Positions 25,701 through 36,130 of a stretch of 64,000 nt of DNA are shown in pieces. Position 1 is the first letter of the stretch, and every line of letters begins with the position of its first letter. Location: NCBI GenBank assembly GCA_028532985.1, contig JANCIK010000005.1, forward strand, positions 1,990,501 to 2,054,500. The letters run 5' to 3'. A model generated the notes under the pieces. That model ran no database searches, had not been told where the DNA came from, and was given only the letters and a program-made list of their open reading frames with translations. Position numbers and translations under genes: made by a program. This stretch comes from Stropharia rugosoannulata (taxonomy: Eukaryota; Basidiomycota; Agaricomycetes; Agaricales; Strophariaceae).

Positions 25701-26274
25701 CTCAACCGCTTAGAAGTCAGCGAAATGACAGCCGTGATAGTTAAAAACAACTGAAAATGGGAAAATAATTAAGCAATGCTCAGAGAAAACAAGTATTTCC
25801 TTACAAAAGTGATCAGAACGGGTTGAAAACATATTTCAAGTGGGTATATGCGTTGGTGTTCACAGTGCACAAGTGGCGGTGACAGTAATGTCAAGAAGAG
25901 CAGACATACGACACCGCAAAGCCGAGCAACTAGAAAGGTATAGATAACGGATCCACCGTAGCTTTCCATGTGAGCTTTGCAGCTTTGCGTCCAGCTGCGG
26001 CTTTGACCAGTCTCATCGGTGATATCTTCGGCCGTTCTACTGCGGCAAGCTTGCCACAGTAAGGAAGCAATCAAGCTCGTGACTGAAAAGCACGAGAAGG
26101 TTAGAGGCAACAGAAATAAAGTAGCTGTGCCTTGGTCCCTGATGATGAAGTTTCCCAATTAGGATATCATTTATTGAAAAGCCAATGCGACTTGAATGCG
26201 ACTCACGAAGTCAACGCTCCGGGCGAAAGGTACTGCGTTGCACCTCTCCATAAAGTGGCGGAAAGCACGTCCAT
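19765..26274 (-). CDS. ABC transporter, subfamily C (MRP-type full transporter), first copy
   Basis: The order is TMD0-TMD1-NBD1-TMD2-NBD2, as in fungal MRP exporters that move conjugates or drugs across the vacuolar or plasma membrane. The start (26274, [19 protein letters not shown]) joins over a short intron to [14 protein letters not shown]. The linker has [19 protein letters not shown] and [14 protein letters not shown]1: Walker [18 protein letters not shown]-loop [26 protein letters not shown], Walker [16 protein letters not shown]2 includes [23 protein letters not shown]2: [57 protein letters not shown]. It ends ELIGGTGTS. Introns cut the NBD1 P-loop (23321-23367), LSGGQ (22867-22926) and the NBD2 P-loop (20742-20792), so no single open frame shows a complete nucleotide-binding domain. 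More than fifteen introns; not every junction was resolved. The substrate is unknown. Confidence 0.92.
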
Positions 26275-26908
26275 TGTGGTGCATGAAACTGTCTCGCGTT
26301 GTTATTTCCATGCTCTAAAAGAGCGAAGATAAATGGTTCTCACTGATAAGGATCTCGCGCTGACTGTTGCCACTGCGTAATTTTGGTAAACATATTATAC
26401 TTCCAAAGCTTCCGGTAGGCGCCTCAGATCAAAGAAGCATGCTGATGACGTCCGGCTAACAATCCTGCCTCGTGTTGCCTGGGAATGCCAACTGGATTAA
26501 TCGTAAACGGTAGCACATGTCCAAGCTCTCAATAGTAGGGTCAAGGTCCAGGGCTGTGTAAAGACAGACAGCCCGATAGCGCGGAACCTGCTAAACGGCG
26601 CAGACAAGGGAAATCTTCCACAGTGGGTCGAAAGGCGACAGCTTTGGGTATTCCACAGTGATGCCAGTTACACCGGGGAAGTTGGAGCGCATGGACAGAA
26701 GGTGACCGCGTGACCACTAGCAAAATAATTACTGTACAATCATCCAACGTAAAGAAGGGAAACAGAAACCGCGAATTGGCATATGAGACTGCAGGGTTTC
26801 ATTGGTTGTGATCAAGTTTTGGTCACCTCAGGGAGTGTGTATATTATGTAAATGTACTTGTTTGGTACGACTTGCTAAGCAGTTCGCACGGTGATCAGTC
26901 TTACTTTA
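26275..26908. other. Upstream region of first ABCC gene, left flank of transposon
   Basis: Contains the promoter of the minus-strand ABCC gene. No coding frame with a motif is present. The Tc1-type element is inserted at its distal edge. Confidence 0.45.
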
Positions 26909-26943
26909 CTCGTGCCGAACATAAGTTTCCGGACACCACGTGA
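26909..26943 (+). repeat. Left terminal inverted repeat of Tc1-type element
   Basis: Thirty-five nucleotides beginning CTCGTGCCGAACATAAG and ending CACCACGTGA, directly after a TA dinucleotide. Its exact reverse complement closes the element on the right. Confidence 0.95.
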
Positions 26944-27020
26944 CTCACGCGCATCGGAAAGAGTGGTGGTTCATATTTACGTCGCAGTCACAGCTTAACC
27001 ACTTACCTGCTTTACTTATA

Positions 27021-28076
27021 ATGACTCCTGTAAAGAGCTCACACACCAATCATGATACTCCAAAAAGAAATCGATTTATTGGTGCCATGCAAGCCACAGG
27101 AAAGCTAAATTATTCAGCCCAACTTGCCGGCATACCAAAGCAAACAGCATCTGATCTTTGGAAAAAGTTTAAAGAAACGGGCTCAACGAAAGACCGACCC
27201 CGGAGTGGCCGCCCGCGCAAACTTTCGAACCGTGGGGAACGTGCTGTAATGCGAGACATTACACTCAACCGAAGAAAACCATTTGCATTGGTTGCACAAG
27301 ATTCCATGAAAGAAATAAGTGCGCGCACTATTCGTGATCTTGCTGCGAGCCATGGTTACCATCGACGGGTTGCTCGCAAGGTTCCGTTTCTCACAGTACT
27401 CCAAAAGCGCAAACGAATGGCATGGGCACAGCAAATCAAGGCGGATAAAGGCTTAAATTGGTCGAAATTGATTTGGTCCGACGAATGCTATATCCAGCTT
27501 GATGATCGCAATGGCCGGATTTGGGTCACACGCCGTGCAAATGAAGAATATGATGAAAACTGTGTTATCCCATCCTTCAAGCAGTCTAACATCAAAGTTA
27601 TGGTATGGGCATGCATTGCAAAGGGTAAAAAAGGGCCAATTCTTGTATTGGAATATCCAGGAGGAAAGGGTGGTGGAATGACGGCAAGCAGATACATTTC
27701 ACAAGTACTTGAAGGTCCTTTTCTAGACTTTTTCAATCAAATGGGTCAAGACAGACCTGGTACTCAATTTCAGCAAGACGGCGCACCCAGCCACACGGCA
27801 AAAATTACCAAGAAGTGGTTTGCCGATCATGAGATACCATTATTCCCACATCCGCCAAACTCTCCCGATCTCAATCCCATCGAACCAGTGTGGCATGAAC
27901 TCAAAACTGCCATAAGGGGACAGCCACGACATCCTACAACAACAGCACAACTTATTCAAGACATTCACTCAGCCTGGAACAAATTAGAAATCTCACAGAT
28001 TGATAAGTATATAGATAGCATGCCCAAACGAGTTGAAGCTGTTATTTCTGCAAAAGGCGGACATACACCATACTAG
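27021..28076 (+). CDS. Tc1-type transposase, DD34E
   Basis: The transposase excises and inserts the element by cut-and-paste. The 351-aa frame starts at the ATG at 27021 (MTPVKSSHTNHDTPKRNRF), after an untranslated leader that includes the left repeat. The N-terminal part has helix-turn-helix segments (SAQLAGIPKQTASDLWKKF and MKEISARTIRDLAASHGYH) with a GRPR AT-hook-like linker (RPRSGRPRKLS), used to bind the inverted repeats. The catalytic triad is the Asp of LIWSDECYIQ, the Asp of FQQDGAPSHTA and the Glu of SPDLNPIEPVWHELK. The second Asp and the Glu are separated by 34 residues, which defines Tc1-like DD34E. There are no introns, stops or frameshifts, unlike the intron-rich host genes. The length fits the family (about 340 aa). 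Confidence 0.95.
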   Translation: MTPVKSSHTNHDTPKRNRFIGAMQATGKLNYSAQLAGIPKQTASDLWKKFKETGSTKDRPRSGRPRKLSNRGERAVMRDITLNRRKPFALVAQDSMKEISARTIRDLAASHGYHRRVARKVPFLTVLQKRKRMAWAQQIKADKGLNWSKLIWSDECYIQLDDRNGRIWVTRRANEEYDENCVIPSFKQSNIKVMVWACIAKGKKGPILVLEYPGGKGGGMTASRYISQVLEGPFLDFFNQMGQDRPGTQFQQDGAPSHTAKITKKWFADHEIPLFPHPPNSPDLNPIEPVWHELKTAIRGQPRHPTTTAQLIQDIHSAWNKLEISQIDKYIDSMPKRVEAVISAKGGHTPY

Positions 28077-28199
28077 CTACATATACCTATAGTATACTAT
28101 GTACTCTTTTATATAGTGAAGTTTCACTTTTTAATCACAAGTGCTGAGTGTATAATAACTGAAATATTTACGATGAACGGGCGCTCAAGATGCACGAGA

Positions 28200-28234
28200 T
28201 CACGTGGTGTCCGGAAACTTATGTTCGGCACGAG
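28200..28234 (-). repeat. Right terminal inverted repeat of Tc1-type element
   Basis: Exact reverse complement of the left repeat over 35 nt, followed by TA. Confidence 0.95.
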
Positions 28235-28236
28235 TA

Positions 28237-28849
28237 CTTGACCCCAAATTTTTGGAGAGAACTCCCTCAGTGCATACCAGGATACCGTCTACAAATTGAA
28301 TACAAAGTCGATGGAATTGAATTCATGTAACAATCATTAAACCTAGTAATACATGGGTGACCAATTAATAACAAGCCATTTGTACTATTTTTTACAATCT
28401 CTATGGTAGAATCCCAATAAATTGACAGAGACTGTCGAAAAGTCATCAAGAAAAGACTCTCTACGAATCATTAGACAATCTTTAAAGAACAAACATCCCG
28501 AAGAGGACTTGAGATAGGCAGGGCTGAGTAAAAAAAAATGCAAATGGGGACCGGACGGAAGTGAAGAGATGCGAGCTGAGAAGATTCTAAAAAGGGGATA
28601 AGATAAGCCCAGACAGTGGTGCCGCAAGAGCAAGACATCGACTGAAGGAAGATGCGACAGATGCCAGAGAAAACGAATGCATAAGTAGCGTATAATTAGT
28701 TGGGGAGTGGTATATGTTGCCTAAAGAGTCATGCGAGGATTGGAAATTTTATGTAGTCGTGATAAGGCCCGGTCACAGTTTCTGAGGTGTAGATACTCTA
28801 CCGCCCCGAAGATGGTCGTTCAAACGTTAAGAAATAAAATAAAAAAAGA
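28237..28849. other. Intergenic, no gene recognised
   Basis: Lies between the transposon and the 3' end of the calcium ATPase gene. It is AT-rich, with poly-A/T runs near 28533 and 28835, and without a supported coding frame. Confidence 0.45.
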
Positions 28850-31800
28850 TCAAGCCATATTCTCTTTCCCGCCGAACTTCCTGTAGACGGGGTCGTCGTG
28901 AGATGTTTCAGGATGTATCTGCAGCCTACCCTCCCAGAGGGCGGCTGAAGAACGGGATGGATCACTGCGAGCAGGATCTGAAAGAGATCCTGGTTGTAGA
29001 TATGCCTGGCCTGCAGCTACGGCACCGATCATTAAGGTAGGCGCCATCGTCAAAACGGATGAACTATATGACAGCTCCGTAAGTAAAAGAATAAACCTGT
29101 AATGAACCAGATAACGTACATTCCCATTCGCTCATCAGCCGTTAGGCGGGCAGACCGGCTCTTTACAACAAACGACGACGACCTCAAACGACCGCCACGA
29201 ATATTAGCGAATGTGCTGAGGTTGTCTCTGACCATATTGATCGCGCCGCTCCAGCCTTCCTGCTCAAGTTTCACGGTGGGGAGCACCTCCTTTGGGTCCT
29301 TGACAAGTCGGATGAACTTGAAGAACTTCTCGAAAGGCTTAGTGGGCATCAAGCGAATCAAAGCGCCCCAGGGAATAGAGACAAAGCCAAGAGCCAGAGA
29401 GATTCCCCACTCGCGTCCGCCGATTCGGGTCACCTGGAAAGCGGCACCGCCGACGAATACAATAAGAACTTGAACGACGATTTCTACAAAGAGAATTAGA
29501 TAAAACTAAAAGTAGGTGTGAATAAGAGCATACCAAGCAGGGTGATAGCAATGAAGTAACGGTTCGAGAAAATGCCTTCGAAGATATTGAGACGACTATC
29601 CAGGCGCCTGCAGTTGACCGAGTTGAAAATTTGCGCGAACACAAATGCATTGAAGACTAGCGTCTTCACTATACTTTCGTTGTGCTCTGTGTGTTCAAAG
29701 CCTAGAATGTCGACACCACGGAAGTGGAAGATGAAGATGACCGTAATCTGATAAATCGACTGCATTAAAATCATCTTGTACATCTCAACAGAGAACAGCG
29801 GCGCGGTTTTCTTGTCCGGTTTACGATCAAGGAGCTGCTCCGATGCAGGGTCTGTCGCAAGAGCCAACGCAGCGAAGGTATCCATAATGATGTTGATCCA
29901 CAGCAACTGAACCGCAGACAGGACGGACTCCTCTTGGTCAGAAGCGACTGCCGAGACGAAGGTGATAGCGACGGCGGTGACGTTGGTCGAGATCTGGAAC
30001 TGCAAGAACTTGCGTACCGCGTCATTGACGCAGCGGCCCCACATGATAGCCTTGACGATCGACGAGAAATTGTCGTCCATGAGGATAATATCCGAAGCTT
30101 CCTTGGCCACTTCTGTTCCAGCAATACCCATGGAGAAACCAACGTTGGCCGTCTTCAATGCAGGGCCGTCGTTCGTGCCATCGCCTGTAACTCCAACAAT
30201 TTCACCTATCATCTTCAACGTTTCGACGAGAACCTTCTTGTCTTCAGGGGATGAACGAGCAAGAACCTGCAGGCGAGGAACGATCTCAATGCGCTCGGAT
30301 TGGGAGAGTTGACGGAACACAGGTCCTTCCATAATGATGCCTCCTTTAGTGAAGATACCGCACTGATTAGCGATCGACCTCGCTGTAAGCACATTGTCTC
30401 CGGTACACATCTTGACAGTTACTCCAGCGCGATGACATTTCATAACGGCTTCTGGAACGCCGTCACGCAAAGGATCTTCAATGCCAGTAATACCGATGAG
30501 AGTTAATTCGCGACACAAATCATCGAAGTGAACCTGCACAGACGATAGTAATCAGCATATTATAAGCAGAACATTTTTTGTTTGTTGGAACGCACCTCGC
30601 CCTGAGCGTCCAAGGACACGCCCACAGGCGGCCACGACGGCATATCGCGATAGCAGACAGCAATAGTGCGCAGAGTCTGATTGGCGTAAAAAATGATGGT
30701 TCGACTGATGTTCTCCATCGCCAGCTCGTCAATGACTCGAGTCTCGATATCAGAGGGGTATTGGCCATCCTGATGCACAACGATGTGCCTCGATGATTTC
30801 TTCGCGAGGATTTCACTGGCGCCCTTGAAGTAGGCACGATAACCACCGGTAGGCAGACGAATGACAACACCCATAGACTTTCTTTCACTGGAAAACGGTA
30901 TCATTTGGACGATATCAGCAGCGTCACGAGTTTTCTGGAAATCATTCCATTTGAGCTCCTGAGCAAATTGTAGAAGTGCTGTCTCTGTTTTGCTGCCAAT
31001 GAAGATGATGTCGCCGGTATCTGGATCAGTATCCTGGAAAGCAGTGGAATTGACGGCAATCGCCTCGTTGAAGAGGTCGCGGACTTGTGGAGAAAGAACA
31101 GTATTGAGTTCGGCCTGGTCAATAGAGAAGTCTTCGTGGTGCTTCCGCGATTTTTCGTCATCGTTAGGGTTGGCGTTGGAACGAGCAGCATTTTGATCGA
31201 GCTTCCGGACGAACTTGGCATGAATACCAATAGATCCAGCAACGACAGTCATCGAGTTCTGAGTCAATGTTCCAGTTTTGTCTGTGCAGATAACGGATGC
31301 GTTCGCCATCGTTTCGCATGAGCCAAGGACACGAACAAGCAACTTCTCATACGTCATGCGCTTCGTTGCAAATGCTAACGCAAGTGTTACTGCCAGCGGA
31401 AGACCTATTCAAACGACGATGCGTTATTATGATATAAAGTAAAACAAGGGACCCGTAACACTTGCCTTCAGGAACAGCAACAACGATCAAAGTAACAGCA
31501 ATAATCAGAATATTGACAAAAGCAATACCATTTTCACTAGGGTTACTGAAAAGATGTCAGGTATGACTATGATAGTTTGGAACGTAACATACCGGGCAGG
31601 AACGCCTTGACCGAGTTGAACAAAGAACCTAATCATCAACGCAATGAAAAGGAGCAAACCCGCCGCCGAACCAATCTTAGCGATGAGTTCGGCAAGTGCA
31701 TTGAGTTTCAACTGCAGAGGCGTGTTTTCCGTATCCCCCCGTAAAGCTGTGATTGTATAAGATACGTTATGCTCATGAAAATGATGGAGACGCACCCATC

Positions 31801-33451
31801 ATAATCCGGCCATTGAAGCTCTTGGTACCCACAGCGACAACAACGTATTTGCCAACCCCTTCTAGCACTTTGCTGCCTGATATAATAAAACAGTCGGTGT
31901 GCATTGAATCAGGATTCTTGCCGGACGCAGATGCCTGGCGATGAAGTTCCAAAACTTCGGAGTATGGCAGCTTCTTGATAGCATCAGACTCCCCAGTGGC
32001 TCCAGACTCGTCACATTTAACATTGTGACCGGCCAGGAAAATGCCGTCGCATGGCACCACTTCACCAGGTTCAAGATGAGCAATATCTCCAACAACAACG
32101 TCCTAAGGTAAGTTAGCATATATGCAGTTGTTATGAATATATGCGCTCCAACCTTGATGTCCACCATTTTATCGACGCCATCACGCGTCACCTTTACACC
32201 GCGTTCTTCCTTGCGTTCATTAAGAGCTTTGAACTGGCGCTCTTTTTGCCAATCGTTAACCGAACCAACAACAACCTGAGGGATAAGTTAATTCGGCGAA
32301 CAGTTGCACATTCCAACTTGAGACCTACAACAATAGCGATTGCAATCATAATAGCTACACCTTCTACCCAATCAACAGGAGCCTCACCCGGTTTGCGAGG
32401 TGTTCCGAAGTCTTGAAACAGTCCCAATGCCAAAGAAACCACAGCTGCAATTGACAGCAAAATCTGGGATGACAATGAACACTGGGTAAGCCTATTCGAG
32501 GGTAATCGGACGCACCAAAACCTTGTCTTGCAGCGCAAGCCACATAAGTTGCAAAAGCGTCTTGCTGACGCGCGTGGGCAGAACATTCTCGCCAAAGACA
32601 CGCTTACGATCGTCCAAAGTCGCGCTAAATGCAGCACCATCATCCGCGGTTGCGGGCTTACCCCGTTCACCTCCCGGCTCCGTCAAGACAATAGCGGGTA
32701 CATCTCCCTGGTCGTCTTGGGAGTGCGTGGTGTGATGAGCATGACTGTGCTCGCTCGTCTTCGACGCGCCGCCTGAGCGAGAGGAGAGACCATATTCTGA
32801 TTGAACTCCTAGACCGCGTAGTAAACCCTTGACACCGCCAATGGAGGTCAATATTGACATGTTTTTGGGATCAAGCATATGCGCCAATTGATACGGCTTG
32901 AAGGAAAATGGAGTAGGGTCAAGCGCATCGTCCTCAGAGAGAAGGATTTCATGAGCAGTCTGAGGTTCGGTTGCATCACCGTCCTTCTTTCCCTTTGTCG
33001 CGTCAGAATCCTTTGTCGCCTGCTTGTCTTTAATTTCAGCGGCGTCAAAAGACTTTTTCTGACTGGAGGGCGAGTCATGGTCAACATGCGTCAAAGTGGT
33101 TGTGGCTGAAGGAACGTGCCGGAGTTCAACACTCTCTACATCCGTCATGGAAGTGGCATCGCTGCTCTTGCGGTGGTGGGAATGGGGGGCGAGAAGGTTG
33201 AGGGAGGTCAGACCAGAGGACTGTTCTGGATGGTTGTCGCGCAAGTGGAGTGTGGTGGGGTAGGCGAAAGAATGGCTGGAGAGAGTGGGGGAGGGGGGTA
33301 CTGAGCCATTGTCCGAGTAGGTAGGGGACCCATATGCTGGGGGGGACAAGAGACCCGCAGAGGTTGGAGAATGTAGATCATCAGTAGAGTGGGGCGGGTC
33401 GATAGTTATATTGATGGAGGGGACACCATGGGCGTCGTCTGAGGCGGCCAT
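28850..33451 (-). CDS. PMC1: P-type Ca2+-ATPase, PMCA/Pmc1 type (vacuolar or plasma-membrane calcium pump)
   Basis: The pump uses ATP to move Ca2+ out of the cytosol. It starts MAASDDAHGVPSINITID at 33451 with a roughly 230-residue hydrophilic, Ser/Thr/His-rich N-terminal extension, then DRKRVFGENVLPTR, the first helices (ILLSIAAVVSLALGLFQDF), the actuator motif CDESGATGESDAI, the calcium-site helix VAVPEG-LPLAVTLALAFA, the phosphorylation motif ICTDKTGTLTQNSMTVV, the nucleotide-binding KGASEI, the hinge VTGDGTNDGPALKTANVGF and the C-terminal helices including QLLWINIIMDTFAALALATD. The tail reads SSFVVKSRSARLTADERM and ends GKENMA. About ten introns, mostly in the 5' half; the central exons are long (29496-30539 and 30595-31357). 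All catalytic residues are present. No clear calmodulin-binding helix was identified in the tail. Confidence 0.95.
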
Positions 33452-35634
33452 GAAAACACGACGCCGGTGGTGAATGGACAGGAACGACTTGGGTGAGGTG
33501 TTGATACGTTGAAATACTCGCTTGCTGCCAAGAATAAATCAAGGCTGTGCAGGATCTCCACAGCAGATCGGGATATGCAGCACCTCCAGTGCTGAGGGGT
33601 TCCGCTGCCGATTGAAGCCCGGGCCCCGTGCAAAACCTGTACCCTTGCACTGCTGAGCTGCGTAGGTTGCTGGGGGCAGTCACTTGTACTGCAAGTTGGT
33701 TGGGTCTAAGCACTTTCAACTGTGTCGCGGTTCACAACTCTACACCACGTGCGCGCACGTAATATACATTTATAGAATTCTATCGATCAGACGCTTGGGC
33801 CCCAAGCCTCCCGCCGAACGTTCGACACCGTCTTTTGCGACTCACTATTATCCGCACAGCCTGCGCGTCTCAGCATCTCAGTCTCTTGTCTCTGGCCATT
33901 CTCAAGTCTTAGCTTGCTTGTTGCGTATATACCTTGAATGCCCGTCACTGGATCATTTGCTTGTCACTTCCGCTTTGGACCGCCGTTTGCAAACCATACT
34001 GCTCGAGTTTGTTTCTGAGGCCAGGCGATTTTTTTTTCCCTGAGCGAGGCCATGGTAACTCTACGCCGGCAGCCTCGACTCAAATCCGAACGGATCTCCA
34101 GCGTTTACCTCACTGGCGCTCGATAAGACGGCATACACACGCTGCATCCTACCCCGCAGGTCCACTCCAGCCCACTCCATGCTCCTCTTTCATTCGACTG
34201 CTTCCCCTCAGGACGCCATTAGCCTCATTCAATACAGTTTACCGCATGTAAGGTGCGTGGTGTGCATAGTGCGCGGCGTCATACACGTGCTTCGTATAAC
34301 CCGTTCACAACCAGAATATCGTCGGTTGATCAATAGTTGCTTGGGCTACCTGCTGGTATCTTTTGCCTCGCAAAATCAAAGTCTTCTCTTTGGCCGCGTA
34401 AAACTGATGACTACACCGAGTGGCCGCCAGAGACAGTGTCTAGTAATCATTGCACTTTGAACTCGAGGAGTTTAGATGCCGACTCTGTTACCCAGCCGTG
34501 GCCGTGGAACTTGTCACGAGTTCAATCAAAGTACAACTGAGCGGTTTAAAATGCCAAACCCGACTTGCCATTTGTCATTATCGTTGTGCACTGGGACTTG
34601 AGCGCGGAATGATATACATAAGCCCATTGTCCAATCCAAACAGCAAGTATAAGGAGAAACAAAACTGTGCAATGCTTGCACATTCACAGCCTTTGCTGCG
34701 CGTGCACCACAGTCTCAAATTACACCAAGTATATCATCCTATTATCATATCTTTTGGCCCACGCCTTTGGTATCAACTGATACCGCAACAGTCATTCTCA
34801 GCACACGGGGTAAGCCCGTATGTAAATACATACAATGATACTCCTTTTAGTCGACGTGACTGGCTTCCGGGGCGGCCACGGCTAGCTATGCCAACCCCTA
34901 ATTGTCATTCATCCATACTTGTTCGTTAACATAGAATATGCAGAAAAGCATTCACTCTGCATCACCATCCATTCTGCGACCAACGTGTCCAGCTGACGTG
35001 CAGCCCAGAGGTCCAGATCGAAGAACTATCAACCATGCTGTCTATGCCGCTGTACCATGTGTCCTGGCTTTGCGCCTTCTACGATATGATCTCTTGGATG
35101 TTACTCCTAGTCAGAACAAATTCAGAAAGGATTCCCAACTAATCACAGCCTTATGTGTCATTAGTGAGCTTCGCCGCGTCATTGGGAGCTAGCTCCTTTC
35201 CTACGCATTATAATGAATCACTAGTATTACCGTTGTGCGCAGCAATGAAGGCATTAACGTAGGACCGCTACGTCCCACGATGCCAATCTTGTCCGAACTC
35301 TGCCCCAATAATGGTATGAAATTGGAGCTGTATTATTATTAGATTGCAAAAGGGAGACGTCAGCGTAGAGGATGAATGACTGCTAGTCCATTGGAGCCAT
35401 CGTTCATGAGACAACCTGTTTGTGAAAATGGGCTCAATTGTTGCATAATCTATTATTTATTTCATTCCTGAAGATTACAGAAAGGAATGCATACATCCTA
35501 CATAAGAATCTAATACGAATCGGATTCTTGCGGTGCATACTCGCACAAATAGAGCCGCGCGGCAATCTCCGACTGCCAACAGCCGCCAACCTTGCTTTCG
35601 CATAATATAAGCAATTAAGATCTTTCAATGTGTC
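33452..35634. other. Gene-poor 2.2-kb stretch
   Basis: Begins with the PMC1 promoter and 5' leader and ends at the tRNA-Arg gene. Open frames up to about 160 codons occur (34450-34929) but lack family motifs, and their composition is not convincingly coding. Palindromic words such as GTGCGCGCAC (33749-33758) occur. No gene is called. Confidence 0.4.
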
Positions 35635-35716
35635 GGTGGGTTGGCGTAATGGCAACGCGTTAGTTTCCGGTCACGTGACTAGCTAAAGATTCTGGGTTCG
35701 AGTCCCAGGCCCGTCG
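35635..35716 (+). tRNA. tRNA-Arg(CCG) with a 10-nt intron
   Basis: A cloverleaf can be drawn by hand. Acceptor stem 35635-35641 (GGTGGGT) pairs with 35709-35715 (GCCCGTC, with three G-U pairs); the A-box TGGCGTAATGG starts at 35642. The D stem is GCGT/ACGC and the anticodon stem TTAGT/GCTAA. The loop T-T-C-C-G-G places anticodon CCG at 35667-35669. The intron TCACGTGACT (35671-35680) follows position 37, the canonical site. The variable loop is AGATT, the T arm CTGGG-TTCGAGT-CCCAG, and the discriminator G. A T-run just after (35717-35721) is a Pol III terminator. The gene decodes CGG. The wobble-rich acceptor stem is unusual but complete. Copies of its 3' half follow immediately downstream. 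Confidence 0.85.
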
Positions 35717-35736
35717 TTTTTGCCTTTTTTAGTAAA
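35717..35736 (+). terminator. Pol III terminator of tRNA-Arg(CCG)
   Basis: Runs of five and six T (TTTTTGCCTTTTTT) directly after the discriminator base, as expected for RNA polymerase III termination. Confidence 0.7.
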
Positions 35737-35749
35737 AAAAAAGAACCAT

Positions 35750-36118
35750 ATTCGGGGTTCGAGTCCCACGCCCGTCGATTTTTCTACATTTTCGTTAAAA
35801 ACACAAACCGTAAAACTGGTTTTTTAATCGAAAATGTAGAAAAACTGACGGGCTTGGGACTCGAACCCCGAATACGGTTTGTGTTTTTAACGAAAATGTA
35901 GAAAAACCGACGGGCTTGGGACTCGAACCCCGAATACGGTTTGTGTTTTTAACGAAAATGTAGAAAAACCGACGGGCGTGGGACTCGAACCCAGAATCTG
36001 GTTTGCGGGTTCGAGTCCCAAGCCCGTCAGGTTTTTTAATTTTTGATTAAAAAACACAAACCTTTTGGGACTCGAACCCCGAATACGGTTTGCGGGGTTC
36101 GAGTCCCAAGCCCGTCCG
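35750..36118. repeat. Palindromic cluster of seven tRNA-Arg 3'-half copies
   Basis: Seven further copies of the T-arm plus acceptor segment of the adjacent tRNA-Arg occur in both orientations: plus at about 35750-35777, 36006-36029 and 36091-36118; minus at about 35845-35872, 35908-35934, 35970-35997 and 36065-36085 (the last lacks the acceptor part). The three central minus copies recur with an exact 62-nt period and share the trailer TTTTTCTACATTTTCG followed by AAAAACACAAACC. The minus copy ending near 35997 also keeps the parental variable-loop sequence AGATTCTGGG, which ties the array to this tRNA. Neighbouring plus and minus copies make long inverted repeats (arms of about 44 nt around 35751-35800 and 35826-35872). 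No copy has a D arm or anticodon arm, so these are not functional tRNA genes. This is not a CRISPR array. Confidence 0.85.
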
Positions 36119-36130
36119 AACCCCCTCCAC

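Larger units (their letters stand above)
26909..28234 (+). mobile_element. Complete Tc1/mariner-superfamily DNA transposon (1326 bp)
   Basis: A single transposase frame lies between two 35-nt terminal inverted repeats that are identical on opposite strands (26909-26943 and 28200-28234), flanked by TA on both sides (26907-26908 and 28235-28236), the target-site duplication of this superfamily. Perfect ends and an unbroken transposase mean a recent insertion and possible activity. It sits in the intergenic space between the first ABCC gene and the 3' end of the calcium ATPase gene, so it interrupts no recognised coding sequence. Confidence 0.95.

Noticed and set aside
26940..27020. Upstream extension of the transposase frame
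   Set aside because: It begins with a GTG inside the terminal repeat; the ATG at 27021 gives the normal Tc1 transposase length.
34450..34929. A 159-codon plus-strand frame
   Set aside because: No motif, no homologous feel, no signs of splice-linked neighbours; likely a chance frame in non-coding DNA.
35750..36118. CRISPR-like regular array (62-nt period)
   Set aside because: The genome is eukaryotic, the repeats are tRNA 3' halves in both orientations, and the regularly spaced copies are repeated in full without unique spacers.
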